DNA from: Rhizobium sp. BK316 | Lineage (GTDB): Bacteria; Pseudomonadota; Alphaproteobacteria; Rhizobiales; Rhizobiaceae | Length of the DNA stretch: 64,000 nucleotides | Reading direction: 5' to 3' | NCBI RefSeq assembly: GCF_014193695.1 | Contig: NZ_JACHZR010000004.1 | Span: forward strand, 558,001 to 622,000 | Part shown: piece after piece, positions 42,325 through 53,185 of the stretch | How positions within the stretch are numbered: position 1 is the stretch's first letter | How the letters are laid out: every line of letters begins with the position of its first letter | Notes under the pieces: model-generated | The model's database searches: none | What the model was told of the DNA's origin: nothing | The model's input: the letters and a program-made list of their open reading frames with translations, nothing else | Position numbers and translations under genes: made by a program

Positions 42325-44581
42325 AAACGCTTTCCTTGTCACTGGCTGCCGGGGTTGTGGACACGTCCCGGCGTGGCAGATGCACGCGGATCATGGCCCC
42401 TCTTCCCTGGTCAAAATCGGCGGGCGCATCATGCAGTTCAAGCTGCCCGCCATGTTCCTCGATGATCTTCTTGACGATGGCGAGGCCGAGGCCGGTGCCC
42501 TTCTCGCGCATTGTCATATAGGGTTCCAGAATGCTGTGACGGTTCTCGACCGGCAGGCCGCGGCCATTGTCGATTATATCGACGGTGAAGCGGTCGCGCG
42601 CTTCGTCCAGAGAGGCACGGACGAGGATCTTGCGCGCCTCGCGTTCCTCGCTCGGTACGGCCTCGATCGCTTCCACAGCGTTCTTGATGAGATTGCCGAA
42701 GGCCTGACCCAGCATGCGGCTGTCGAAGGCGCCCTCCAGCCGTTCTTCGCCGAATTCCTGCAGAAAGGAGATATGGTTGTTACCCATCTCGCGCAGGAAG
42801 ATCGCATCGTGAAGGATGGCGCGCAGATCGCTCGGCTCCTTCGTCGGCTTCGGCATGCGTGCAAAGGCGGAAAATTCGTCGACCATGCGGCCGATATCGC
42901 CAACCTGACGGATGATCGTGTCCGTGCACTGGTCGAAGACGGCGCGATCGTTCTCGTCGATCTGCTTGCCGTAACGGCGGCGGATGCGCTCGGCCGAAAG
43001 CTGGATCGGCGTCAGCGGATTCTTGATCTCATGGGCGATACGACGCGCAACGTCGCCCCAGGCGGTGGAACGCTGGGCGATGACGAGATCGGTGATGTCA
43101 TCGAGCGTAATCACATAGGATTCGCTGAGATCGCGCACTTCCTCGCGGGTCACCTGAACGCTGAGCGTGCGCACAGTACCGCCGCGCACCAGCGCGATCT
43201 GCTTGCGGAAATCGCCGCGATAGCGTGAGGCAGCTTCCGTCAGAACCTGGTCCACTTCGGGCGCGACTTCCGACAACTGCTTGCCGAGCAATTCATCGGC
43301 GTGCAGCGCCATCAGCGTTTCGGCCGAACTGTTGACGATGGTGATGCGCCGGTCCTGTTCGACACCGATGACAGCCGCGGTGACACCTGAAAGCACGGCC
43401 TCGATGAAGCGGCGACGGTCGTCCACCTCGTCCTTGGCCTCAAGGATCTCGTCGCGTTGGGTGCGGATTTCCGAAATCATCTTGTTAAAGGTGCGCGAAA
43501 GGCTGGCGACGTCGCCATCGACAGCATGGACAGGTACGACGATGTCCATATTGCCGGATGCGACGCTGTCGGCAGCGGTAATCAGCAGGCGGATCGGCCG
43601 AACGATACGGTCGGCCACTGCGATCGCGGTCCAGATCGCCGCCAGCAGCACGATCAGCGCAAAGCCGATATAGAGCACCGCAAAAGCGATCTGCAGCGAA
43701 ACGCGGCCGGCTTCCATCGAGCGGTATTCGGTGGCGTTCTCCTCCATCATGCGCATGGCGTTCATGACTTTGGGGTCGACGGCGCGCACCGTATAGAGAA
43801 AGGTTCCGGGTATCGACTCGAGCCGGATGATGGCGCCGACAAGATTGGTCACGCCGGGCGGGATCAGCGTCGGCTGACCGGCGGCCGCCTTTTCCAGCGC
43901 ATCCTGCGGGATGGCGGGCAGCGGCTTTTCCGTACTGATGTCGGCCTGGACGATAACGGAGCCATCGCGCTCGACGAGGAAGGCGCCGAGCAGGCCACGG
44001 CCCCTTGCCTGACGGGTCATCAACTCGCCGAAGCCGGTCTTGTCCAGACTGTAGAGCGCGCGGTTGCGCTCCAGATCGTTTGCCATCGACACTGTCTGGC
44101 CCTGCAAATAGCTGGCGTTTTCCAGCATGTAGGCCTGACCGATGTTGCGGGATGAGCTGACGATCGCCTGGGTTCTCAGCGCAAACCAGCGATCGAGGCC
44201 GGCATTCAGCGTGATACTGGCGAATATCGCCACCAGGATCGCCGGCGTGATCGCAACGATCGAGAAGAGCACGACGATACGAATATGCAGGCGGGCCGCG
44301 GCGCGGCCGCGCGTGCGGGCCTTGAAAAGCCGCGCGACTTCGCGACCGATCAGCGCGATCAGACCGAGGACGAAAAAGGAATTGATGACGACGGAGCCGA
44401 TGACCACGTGCGAGGTCGGGGCAATCGGCGTCACGCCGAGCAGTACGAAGAGCGTGACGGTCGCGCAGACCAACGCGCCGCCGGCAAGCACCAGACCGGG
44501 TACGGCAAACAGGGCACGACGGTCGGTCACCGTTGTCACCGCCTCGTTCGCCGTTTCCGGCGATACCCCTTCTTCGTCCAT
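42314..44581 (-). CDS. ntrY: Nitrogen sensor histidine kinase NtrY
   Basis: 755 residues. Membrane helices at about 26-50, 58-80, 101-124 and 297-322 enclose a periplasmic domain (about 125-296). A HAMP domain (about 320-375), PAS domain (about 390-500), phospho-acceptor His517 (AHEIKNPLTPIQ) and HATPase domain (NLIKNAVEAIE, DNGRGLPVEN, GTGLGLAIVKKI) follow. It phosphorylates NtrX in response to nitrogen or redox state. It is preceded by a 184-base gap carrying a striking inverted repeat. Confidence 0.93.
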   Translation of the reverse strand: MDEEGVSPETANEAVTTVTDRRALFAVPGLVLAGGALVCATVTLFVLLGVTPIAPTSHVVIGSVVINSFFVLGLIALIGREVARLFKARTRGRAAARLHIRIVVLFSIVAITPAILVAIFASITLNAGLDRWFALRTQAIVSSSRNIGQAYMLENASYLQGQTVSMANDLERNRALYSLDKTGFGELMTRQARGRGLLGAFLVERDGSVIVQADISTEKPLPAIPQDALEKAAAGQPTLIPPGVTNLVGAIIRLESIPGTFLYTVRAVDPKVMNAMRMMEENATEYRSMEAGRVSLQIAFAVLYIGFALIVLLAAIWTAIAVADRIVRPIRLLITAADSVASGNMDIVVPVHAVDGDVASLSRTFNKMISEIRTQRDEILEAKDEVDDRRRFIEAVLSGVTAAVIGVEQDRRITIVNSSAETLMALHADELLGKQLSEVAPEVDQVLTEAASRYRGDFRKQIALVRGGTVRTLSVQVTREEVRDLSESYVITLDDITDLVIAQRSTAWGDVARRIAHEIKNPLTPIQLSAERIRRRYGKQIDENDRAVFDQCTDTIIRQVGDIGRMVDEFSAFARMPKPTKEPSDLRAILHDAIFLREMGNNHISFLQEFGEERLEGAFDSRMLGQAFGNLIKNAVEAIEAVPSEEREARKILVRASLDEARDRFTVDIIDNGRGLPVENRHSILEPYMTMREKGTGLGLAIVKKIIEEHGGQLELHDAPADFDQGRGAMIRVHLPRRDVSTTPAASDKESVYGL

Positions 44582-44716
44582 TCAGCCTCTCTTCGGACGG
44601 CATTGCCGCCACGCCCAACGAGAAGCCAAATGGCGCCGGTTTACGAAAAAAACCGGCGTTCAAACGACTCGATCGTGGGCGAATGTCCAAACCCTATGCG
44701 TGACCTTTAAGCAACG

Positions 44717-44752
44717 CATTGTGGCGAAAATGCAACGCACTTCGCCACAATG
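44717..44752. promoter_or_regulatory. Perfect 12-bp inverted repeat between ntrC and ntrY
   Basis: CATTGTGGCGAA (44717-44728) and TTCGCCACAATG (44741-44752) are exact inverted copies with a 12-base spacer. The 8-mer GCAACGCA also occurs twice in the same orientation (44711-44718, 44732-44739). It lies upstream of ntrY and 14 bases beyond the ntrC stop. It may be a protein-binding operator for the ntrYX promoter or a hairpin in a read-through transcript. No T-tract fits a normal terminator. Confidence 0.65.
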
Positions 44753-44765
44753 TCAAGGTCGAAGG

Positions 44766-46213
<1,448 letters not shown>

Positions 46214-46217
<4 letters not shown>

Positions 46218-47368
46218 CTATTGGGTCCTGTCGAGCTTGCAATACCGGCGTCATCAAGCGAGGCATCCTTGGACGCCGGCATGAGGACGCGAAAAATCGT
46301 GCGGTTGTTCTGGCTGTCGCATTCGATGATGCCGCCATGATCGCCGATGATCTTGGCAACGAGGGCGAGGCCAAGACCGCTGCCGTTCGTCTTGGTGGTG
46401 ATGAAGGGGTCGAAAAGATGCGGCAGCAGGTCCGTCGGCACGCCTGGGCCGTTATCGATAACGCAGAATTCCAGCGGCAGCGAGATTTTCTCGCGCGTGC
46501 CGGCGACAGACAGGCGGATACCGGGGCGATAGGCCGTCGTCAGGATGATTTCACCGTCCGACCGGTCGCCGACGGCTTCGGCAGCGTTCTTCACCAGATT
46601 GAGGAAGACCTGCACGAGCTGATCGCGATTGGCGTAAACGGCGGGCAGCGACGGGTCGTAATTTTCCGTCATACGGATATTGCGGGCAAAGCCTGCCTTG
46701 GCGACCGCCTTCACATGGTCGAGCACGGAATGGATGTTGACGGGCACGCGGTCGACCGGGCGCTCGTCGGAAAAGACCTCCATGCGATCGACCAGCGAGA
46801 CGATACGGTCCGTCTCGTCGCAGATCAGCCGCGTCAGGGCGCGGTCATCGTCGATCACAGATTGCTCGAGGAGCTGGGCAGCGCCGCGGATGCCGGAGAG
46901 CGGGTTCTTGATCTCATGCGCCAGCATGGAGGCGAGCCCCGTGACCGAGCGGGCCGCCGCCCGGTGCGTCAGCTGCCGGTCGATCTTGTCGGCCATCGAC
47001 CGTTCCTGGAAAACGACGACGACCGAGCCGGGTTCGGCAATGACGGGTGCGACATAGATATCGACGAGTTTGTCCTGACCGAGGCGCGGCGAGCTCAGGT
47101 CCACGCGGTATTCGTTGACCGGCGCCTTGCGTTCGCGCACCTGATCGATGAGCGCCAGAAGCGGGCTTCCGAAAGGAATGAAGGTCGAGATGCGGTAGCG
47201 CGACAGATGCGCGGCGCTGGCGCCGAAGAAGGCTTCGGCTTCCCAGTTCGCAAAAGCGATGAAGCCGCCCTCATCCACCATGACGACCGGGTTCTGGATG
47301 GCGTTCAACACCGACATTGCAACGGCATTGCCGGTATTCTCGGAAGAAGGTGTGCCGTCCGTGCTCAT
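46214..47368 (-). CDS. ntrB: Nitrogen sensor kinase/phosphatase NtrB
   Basis: 384 residues, soluble. PAS domain (about 20-130), phospho-acceptor His151 (AHEIKNPLSG), and HATPase domain with NLVKNAAEAVG, DNGPGVPTDLLPHLFDPF and SGLGLALVAKI. It phosphorylates NtrC under nitrogen shortage and removes the phosphate when PII protein signals surplus. It overlaps dusB by ATGA upstream and ntrC by ATGA downstream. Confidence 0.95.
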
Positions 47369-48384
47369 GCCGCCTCCCGCTGTTCTACTGCACCTACCGC
47401 CATTGCATCGCCGAAGCGGGCAATGACATCATTAGGATTGCGCGATGTCATGATCGCAGCCTTATGTTCGCCGGGAAGGTCCGGCGCAAAGCGCTCCAGA
47501 TACCAGCCGAGATGTTTGCGGGCGTGCCTGACGGCAACGGCCTCGCCATAGAATTCCAGCATCATGCGATAGTGCTCGACGGCAATTGCGGCGATCTCCT
47601 CGCGCGACGGCTCGTTTGCGCCGGCAAGAACACCTGCATGCCAAGGCCTGCCCTGGCAGCCTCGGCCGATCATGACGGCGTCAGCACCGGACCGGCGCAG
47701 AATCTCCTGGGCATCTGCGGCCGTCTCGACATCGCCATTGGCGATCAGCGGCACGGAAATGACATCGCGCACGAGGCGGATCGCATCCCAATCCGCCCTG
47801 CCCTCATAGAACTGCATGCGGGTGCGGCCGTGGATGGTGACGAGCTGGACACCCGCTTCTTCGGCGCGTTTGGCAATGTGCGGAGCGTTGATGGAATTTT
47901 CGTCCCAGCCGAGGCGCATCTTCAGCGTCACGGGGATATCGACCGCCTTGACGGTCGCCTCGATGAGTTCAAGCGCATGATCGGGATCGCGCATCAGCGC
48001 CGAACCGGAATAGCCGCCGATGACCTTCTTGGCTGGGCAGCCCATGTTGATGTCGATGATATCGGCGCCGTGATCGGCCGCGATCTTTGCGGCCTCAGCC
48101 ATCCAGTATGCTTCGCGCCCGGCAAGCTGCACCATATGCGGACGGAAACCGGCTACCCGCAGGCGCGACCAGGATTCGGCGGTATCGTTCACCAACTCCC
48201 GGCTTGCCACCATCTCCGTCACCACGAGGCCGGCGCCATAGCGCCAGGCAAGCTCACGGAACGGCATGTCAGTGACGCCGGACATCGGGGCAAGCACAAC
48301 GCGGTTCCGCACGGACACAGATCCGATTCGAAAAGGCGTTGCGAGGTCCTTGGAAATCAAATGATTATCTTTCAGGCACACCAT
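47365..48384 (-). CDS. dusB: tRNA-dihydrouridine synthase DusB (NifR3)
   Basis: 339 residues. TIM-barrel flavin enzyme with VLAPMSGVTDMPFRELAWRY near residues 30-49, and the catalytic Cys116 in INMGCPAKKVIGG. It reduces uridine in tRNA to dihydrouridine with NADPH. Historically called NifR3 because it is the first gene of the ntrBC operon in rhizobia. The chosen ATG has no clear ribosome-binding site; a TTG nine codons in (leading ISKDLATPF) is an alternative start. Conservation of the operon order is strong evidence. Confidence 0.92.
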   Translation of the reverse strand: MVCLKDNHLISKDLATPFRIGSVSVRNRVVLAPMSGVTDMPFRELAWRYGAGLVVTEMVASRELVNDTAESWSRLRVAGFRPHMVQLAGREAYWMAEAAKIAADHGADIIDINMGCPAKKVIGGYSGSALMRDPDHALELIEATVKAVDIPVTLKMRLGWDENSINAPHIAKRAEEAGVQLVTIHGRTRMQFYEGRADWDAIRLVRDVISVPLIANGDVETAADAQEILRRSGADAVMIGRGCQGRPWHAGVLAGANEPSREEIAAIAVEHYRMMLEFYGEAVAVRHARKHLGWYLERFAPDLPGEHKAAIMTSRNPNDVIARFGDAMAVGAVEQREAA

Positions 48385-48525
48385 GTATCTGCATTATTTT
48401 TAGCCATAGATCTTTGGCTTGCCAAGAGGGTCGAGCCCGAATTGATATTTTTTGGGCAAATGCTGGAAAAGGTCCGAGCAAGACGATAGAGCAACTGACA
48501 TCCATTCCGGATATTTCAGGGATTT

Positions 48526-49746
48526 ATGCTGCAAATGCATAGTAAGCAACCGATATCGGCTGGAATTGTCGTCGTTGCGGCGGGCCGCGGCGAACGCGCC
48601 GGATCGTCAGAGGAAGGCCCCAAGCAATACCGGATGATCGGCGGCAAGCCGGTTATCGTCCACACGCTTGAAAACTTCATGACATGGGAACCGGCAAAGC
48701 ACATCGTCGTCGTCATCCATCCGGATGATGAAGCGCTCTTTGCTAGAGCGTCTCGGCACATCGTCTCGGCAACCCCGATCGATACCGTCCATGGCGGCCC
48801 CACGCGGCAGCAATCGGTGCTTGCCGGCCTGCGACACCTCAAGGATAAGGGCATCAGCCATGTGCTGATCCATGATGCGGTGCGCCCCTTCTTCGATCAC
48901 CAGCTTCTCGACAGGATTGGCGATGCACTTTCGACCGGCGCGCCCGCAGTCCTTCCTGCAACACCGGTCGCCGATACGCTGAAGCAGGCAGGGAGCGACG
49001 GAATCGTGGTCAAGACCATCCCGCGCGACCAGCTCTATGCGGCCCAGACGCCGCAATCCTTCGATTTCGCCATCATTCTCGAGGCCCATCAGAAGGCAGC
49101 CGCAATCGGCAAAACAGATTTCACCGACGATGCGTCGATCGCCGAATGGCTCGATATCCCCGTAACGATCGTCGAGGGCGCATCGAGCAACGTGAAGCTG
49201 ACAGTCAGGAGCGATATCACCATGGCCGACGACAGGCTCTCGGGCGCGCGCATTCCCGATGTGCGAACCGGCAACGGCTATGACGTGCATCAACTAGTGC
49301 CCGGTGACGGCGTGACGCTCTGCGGTGTTTTCATTCCACATGACCAGAAGCTGAAGGGTCACTCCGATGCCGACGTCGCACTGCATGCGCTGACGGATGC
49401 GCTGCTTGCCACCTGCGGCGCAGGCGATATCGGCGACCATTTCCCGCCGTCCGATCCGCAATGGAAGGGTGCCGCTTCCCGTATCTTCATCGAACATGCC
49501 GCAAAGATCGTGCGCGATCATGGCGGCACGATCACCAATGCCGACGTTTCCCTGATCGCGGAGGCGCCGAAGGTCGGCCCGCACCGTGAGGCCATGCGCG
49601 CCAATCTCTCGGAGTTCCTCGGCATTGACATCGAGCGTTGCTCGGTGAAAGCCACCACCAACGAGAAGATCGGTTTCGTCGGCCGCCGCGAAGGGATCGC
49701 CGCGATCGCAACGGCAACCGTTGTCTATGGAAGCACGAAGCGATGA
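48526..49746 (+). CDS. ispDF: Bifunctional IspDF (isoprenoid MEP pathway)
   Basis: 406 residues, a fusion of two enzymes. The IspD domain (about 1-240) makes CDP-methylerythritol, with VVAAGRGERAG and DAVRPFFDHQLLDRI. The IspF domain (about 245-406) makes the cyclic diphosphate, with GNGYDVHQLVPGDGVTLCG, KGHSDADVALHALTDALLA and GDIGDHFPPSD. The fusion is common in alphaproteobacteria. AGGG precedes the ATG; Met4 is an alternative start. Divergent from dusB across 141 bases, which hold both promoters and no gene. Confidence 0.95.
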   Translation: MLQMHSKQPISAGIVVVAAGRGERAGSSEEGPKQYRMIGGKPVIVHTLENFMTWEPAKHIVVVIHPDDEALFARASRHIVSATPIDTVHGGPTRQQSVLAGLRHLKDKGISHVLIHDAVRPFFDHQLLDRIGDALSTGAPAVLPATPVADTLKQAGSDGIVVKTIPRDQLYAAQTPQSFDFAIILEAHQKAAAIGKTDFTDDASIAEWLDIPVTIVEGASSNVKLTVRSDITMADDRLSGARIPDVRTGNGYDVHQLVPGDGVTLCGVFIPHDQKLKGHSDADVALHALTDALLATCGAGDIGDHFPPSDPQWKGAASRIFIEHAAKIVRDHGGTITNADVSLIAEAPKVGPHREAMRANLSEFLGIDIERCSVKATTNEKIGFVGRREGIAAIATATVVYGSTKR

Positions 49747-50237
49747 GCCTGTTTCCCGCAGATATCACGTCGATGGCGGAAAACATCATCCGCGATTTCA
49801 CGGCTGCGGGCCTGCTGGTATCGACGGCAGAGTCCTGCACCGGTGGGCTGATTGTCGGCGCACTGACAGAGATTTCCGGATCGTCAGCCGTCGTCGACCG
49901 CGGTTTCGTAACCTATACGAACACCGCCAAGATGCAGATGCTCGGCGTGCAGGAGGAAACGCTCGCCCGTTTCGGAGCAGTTTCGGAGGAGACGGCGCGG
50001 CAGATGGTGCATGGCGCCCTCTTCCGCTCACGCGCCGACCTTGCGGTCGCCGTGACAGGCATTGCCGGCCCCAGTGGTGGATCGCCGGAAAAACCTGTCG
50101 GGCTGGTGCATCTTGCCGCGAAATCACGTTCGGGTAAGCTTATCCATCGGAAGATGCTTTACGGCGACATTGGCCGCACGGAAATCCGGCTGGCAACAAT
50201 CCGGACGGCACTTCAAATGGTTATTGAAATTGTGTGA
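49743..50237 (+). CDS. CinA C-terminal-type nicotinamide-nucleotide amidohydrolase
   Basis: 164 residues from MSLFPADITSMAENIIRDFT. It is the CinA C-terminal domain only (PncC/YgaD type): TAESCTGGLIVGALTEISGS near 29-48 and VTGIAGPSGGSPEKPVGLV. PncC deamidates NMN to NaMN in pyridine nucleotide recycling. The start overlaps the ispDF stop by ATGA, so the two are translationally coupled. The MocF-like N-terminal domain found in full CinA is absent, as in many stand-alone members. Confidence 0.88.
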   Translation: MSLFPADITSMAENIIRDFTAAGLLVSTAESCTGGLIVGALTEISGSSAVVDRGFVTYTNTAKMQMLGVQEETLARFGAVSEETARQMVHGALFRSRADLAVAVTGIAGPSGGSPEKPVGLVHLAAKSRSGKLIHRKMLYGDIGRTEIRLATIRTALQMVIEIV

Positions 50238-50316
50238 TATTGAGTGAGGGAACAAAAGGCAGGAATTTCAGTTTCTGCCGAGTCTAGGCAAGAGTCGGTT
50301 TTGAGGGATCAGTTAA

Positions 50317-50622
50317 ATGAGATACTTCGCATGCATCGGTGTCGTCTTGAGCCTCGCCTGCGTTTCGGCGGCTGAAGCACCATCCAACTATCAGACTTAC
50401 GGTGGCGTGCGGGTGGATTCCGATCCCGTTCTGCTGCGCAAATACGACCATGCGCTCCGCCGCTGCCAGCCGGAAGCGCTGGGCTATCGCGGATCGCCTG
50501 ATACCACCAGCCTGATCTACAACGCTGCGCTCAGAGGCTGCCTCTATCGCTACAGCTTCATCGACCGTGGCGCCTACGCCTATCCCGCGACGCAGATCTT
50601 CGATCATTTCTTCGATCGCTGA
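50317..50622 (+). CDS. Small secreted protein of unknown function
   Basis: 101 residues. The N-terminus (MRYFACIGVVLSLACVSAAE) is a Sec signal peptide with cleavage after SAAEA near residue 21. The mature part has two cysteines (CQPEALG and GCLYRYS), which could form a disulfide, and a Tyr/Arg-rich end. It is probably periplasmic. I do not recognise the family. It lies 79 bases after the CinA-type gene and is convergent with the COQ10-like gene. Confidence 0.7.
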   Translation: MRYFACIGVVLSLACVSAAEAPSNYQTYGGVRVDSDPVLLRKYDHALRRCQPEALGYRGSPDTTSLIYNAALRGCLYRYSFIDRGAYAYPATQIFDHFFDR

Positions 50623-50630
50623 CCAAGGCT

Positions 50631-51080
50631 CTATCGGCTGTAGATCGTGCCCGCCCGCTTTTCGAAGGCTTCCGTGAACATGCGGAAAGCCCGGTCGAAC
50701 ATTGACCCCATCAGAGCTCCGAGAATGCGGCTCTTGAACTCGTAGTCGATGAAAAAATCGACCGTGCAGCCGCCACCCTCCGCCTCGACAAACCGCCAGC
50801 GGTTGTCGAGGTAGCGAAAGGGGCCGTCGATATATTTGACGTCGATGACGCGCTCGGCCCTGTTTAGCAGGACCTGGGTCGTGAAGGTTTCGCGGATCGC
50901 CTTGTAACCGACCGTCATGTCGGCGATCAGCAGTTCCTTGCCGTCGCGCTCCTTGCGGTTCTTCACAACAAGAGCTTCGCAGAGCGGCAGAAATTCCGGA
51001 TAATGTTCGACATCTGACACCAGGTCGAACATCTGGTCGGGCGTGTGCGGGACGGAGCGATGCGTTTCGAATTGCGGCAT
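50631..51080 (-). CDS. COQ10/RatA-like START-domain protein (ubiquinone-binding)
   Basis: 149 residues, one START-like domain. Typical sequence includes FETHRSVPHTPDQMFDLVSD near the start, VKYIDGPFRYLDNRWRF in the middle, and DFFIDYEFKSRILGALMGSM near the end. Members bind ubiquinone and support respiration in mitochondria and alphaproteobacteria; the RatA name comes from an E. coli homologue with a ribosome role. It follows the P-loop ATPase gene by 9 bases and lies with lipA and pdh genes, consistent with respiratory metabolism. Confidence 0.85.
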   Translation of the reverse strand: MPQFETHRSVPHTPDQMFDLVSDVEHYPEFLPLCEALVVKNRKERDGKELLIADMTVGYKAIRETFTTQVLLNRAERVIDVKYIDGPFRYLDNRWRFVEAEGGGCTVDFFIDYEFKSRILGALMGSMFDRAFRMFTEAFEKRAGTIYSR

Positions 51081-51089
51081 GAAGCGCAG

Positions 51090-51683
51090 TTAAGCCGGCA
51101 TACCGAGAAGATCAAGAAGCGCGCGCATCTGGCGGCGGGATTTCACCTGTAAAACCGGTATATGCGGCCCGTGGGCGGCGATCGCGGCTGTGATGCGCGG
51201 CGTAAATTTTTTCTCGAAAGTCCAGATGAACTCCAGAAACTGCCAGTCGACCTTTTCGATGCAGCCCGGCGCCATTTCCGGGCGGGTGCGGCCGATGTGC
51301 TTCAGCCAGCGGGTCATGACGCCCCACACGCAAAGCAGGCGCGGCATCCGCACCCAGATGACGATATCGGTACGCGGCAGGCGGATATCGAAGGTGGAGG
51401 TATTGGTGCCATCCATGATCCAGCGTTCGCCGGCAATCCTCTCGATGATACGCTGGCGCTGCTCTTCCCTGCCGCGTTCCACCCAGCCTGGCAGCCAGCG
51501 GATATCACGGTCGATGGAGAGGTAGGTCAGGTCGAAATGGCTTGCCAGCTTCTGGGCCAGCGTCGACTTGCCGCCGCCCGAACAACCGATGACCATGATT
51601 CGCTCGGCACGAAGGATCATGTCGGCTGCCTCTGCAATAGAGACCTCACAAATGGGTTCAGGCGACGTCGTCACTTGATGCAT
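51090..51683 (-). CDS. P-loop NTPase, adenylate-kinase-like (unknown substrate)
   Basis: 197 residues from MHQVTTSPEP. The P-loop reads GCSGGGKST (33-41). Further motifs typical of kinase-like NTPases of the FlaR type are seen: YLSIDRDIRWLPGWVERGRE, WIMDGTNTSTFDIRLPRTD, and a lid-like Arg-rich end. Such proteins are usually annotated as DNA topology modulation proteins or AAA ATPases without proven activity. The frame extends 36 codons upstream toward the lipA terminator, but without a good ribosome site. Met22 (51620) is a second alternative start. Confidence 0.72.
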   Translation of the reverse strand: MHQVTTSPEPICEVSIAEAADMILRAERIMVIGCSGGGKSTLAQKLASHFDLTYLSIDRDIRWLPGWVERGREEQRQRIIERIAGERWIMDGTNTSTFDIRLPRTDIVIWVRMPRLLCVWGVMTRWLKHIGRTRPEMAPGCIEKVDWQFLEFIWTFEKKFTPRITAAIAAHGPHIPVLQVKSRRQMRALLDLLGMPA

Positions 51684-51793
51684 GGCAGGCTCGCTTTCGA
51701 CAGGATCGCCTTCGCGGACAGACTTAACTGCGAAGAGCGGCGTGCTGGCTAGCTGCTTCGCATGACCTGATGATGACAGCGCAACACGCAAAG

Positions 51794-51821
51794 AAAAACC
51801 GCGGCGAAAATCGCTGCGGTT
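51794..51821 (-). terminator. Rho-independent terminator of lipA
   Basis: Arms AACCGC-GCGA and TCGC-GCGGTT (51797-51807, 51811-51821) pair with one G-T mismatch around an AAA loop. On the minus strand a T-run follows (complement of A51794-51798). It lies 25 bases after the lipA stop. Confidence 0.85.
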
Positions 51822-51846
51822 CCCATCAAAAACAAGGGGTAAGCTT

Positions 51847-52818
51847 TTACTCGGCAGCCATCAGCAGCTTCTTCTCGCGCGCAGCCTTCAGGCGGGCGAA
51901 GTCGTCGCCGGCATGGTGCGAGGAGCGGGTCAGCGGACTGGAGGCGACCATCAGGAAACCCTTGGTGTAGGCAACCGTCTCGTAGGACTTGAACTCATCC
52001 GGCGTGACGAAGCTTTCGACCTTGTGGTGCTTGCGGGTCGGCTGCAGATACTGGCCGATCGTCAGGAAGTCGACATCGGCAGTACGCAGGTCATCCATGA
52101 GCTGCAGGACCTCGTTCCGCTCTTCACCGAGGCCGACCATGATGCCCGACTTGGTGAACATGGTGGGATCGAGTTCCTTCACCCGCTGCAGCAGGCGGAT
52201 GGAGTGGAAGTAGCGGGCGCCGGGGCGAACCGTCAGGTAGTTTCCGGCAACGGTTTCCAGATTGTGGTTGAAGACGTCGGGCTTGGCGGCGACGACACGT
52301 TCCAGCGCTCCAGGCTTCTTCAGGAAGTCTGGCGTCAGGATTTCGATTGTCGTCATCGGCGAAGCGACGCGGATCGCCCAGATCACCTTTTCAAAGTGCT
52401 CGGCGCCGCCGTCTTCCAGATCGTCACGGTCGACCGACGTGATGACGACATGCGACAGGCCCATTTCCTTGACCGCCTTAGCGACATTCTCAGGCTCGGC
52501 CATGTCGAGCGCGTTCGGCTTGCCTGTCGCCACGTTGCAGAAGGCGCAGGCGCGCGTACAGATCTCGCCCATGATCATGAAGGTTGCGTGCTTCTTGTCC
52601 CAGCACTCGCCGATATTCGGGCAGCCCGCTTCTTCGCAGACGGTGACGAGCTTGTGCTCCTTCACGATCGAGCGGGTCTCGGCATAGCCTTTCGAGGTCG
52701 GCGCCTTCACACGAATCCAGTCCGGCTTGCGCAGGACTTCCGTATCCGGGCGATGCGCCTTTTCCGGATGCCGCACGCGCTTTGCGTCTGGATTGATCGT
52801 GTCGAGAATGGTGACCAT
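51847..52818 (-). CDS. lipA: Lipoyl synthase
   Basis: 323 residues, a radical-SAM enzyme with two clusters. The auxiliary cluster uses Cys61, Cys66 and Cys72 (CEEAGCPNIGEC); the radical-SAM cluster uses Cys87, Cys91 and Cys94 (CTRACAFC). It inserts two sulfur atoms into octanoyl groups on E2 and other carrier domains. Its location beside pdhABC and lpd fits: it modifies both the E2 and E1 beta lipoyl domains encoded below. Confidence 0.97.
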   Translation of the reverse strand: MVTILDTINPDAKRVRHPEKAHRPDTEVLRKPDWIRVKAPTSKGYAETRSIVKEHKLVTVCEEAGCPNIGECWDKKHATFMIMGEICTRACAFCNVATGKPNALDMAEPENVAKAVKEMGLSHVVITSVDRDDLEDGGAEHFEKVIWAIRVASPMTTIEILTPDFLKKPGALERVVAAKPDVFNHNLETVAGNYLTVRPGARYFHSIRLLQRVKELDPTMFTKSGIMVGLGEERNEVLQLMDDLRTADVDFLTIGQYLQPTRKHHKVESFVTPDEFKSYETVAYTKGFLMVASSPLTRSSHHAGDDFARLKAAREKKLLMAAE

Positions 52819-52923
52819 GTCAGTTCAACTTTCCGCCGCCCCATGCGGCCCGGCATCTCATATTGCGCATCGCTCCTTTATTCAAATCTTTCGATCTGAG
52901 GAGGTGCGCCCGATCTTCGCTCA

Positions 52924-53172
52924 CTATCTTCGCACCAGGCGCGCGAGGAATATTAGCAGACAGGCGCCAATGAAACCCGTCACGAAATAACCGAACCTTC
53001 CGCCGGCAACCTCGATATGAAACTGCGCCAGGACGGCAGTGGCGACAACCGAGCCGACAATGCCGAGCACGATGTTCAGTAAAATGCCGTAGCGCGCTTC
53101 CATCAGCTTGCCTGCGAGCCAGCCCGCAAGTCCACCGATGATGATCGCCGAAATCCAGCCGACGCCTTCCAT
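52924..53172 (-). CDS. GlsB/YeaQ/YmgE-family small membrane protein (copy 1)
   Basis: 82 residues with three short hydrophobic helices and glycine-rich turns (ISAIIIGGLAGWLAGKLMEA, NIVLGIVGSVVATAVLAQF, FVTGFIGACLLIFLARLVRR). The family is linked to envelope stress and is often called transglycosylase-associated, though no activity is shown. It is followed by the lipA promoter region (52819-52923, no gene). Confidence 0.8.
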   Translation of the reverse strand: MEGVGWISAIIIGGLAGWLAGKLMEARYGILLNIVLGIVGSVVATAVLAQFHIEVAGGRFGYFVTGFIGACLLIFLARLVRR

Positions 53173-53185
53173 CCTGTCCCTTTTC

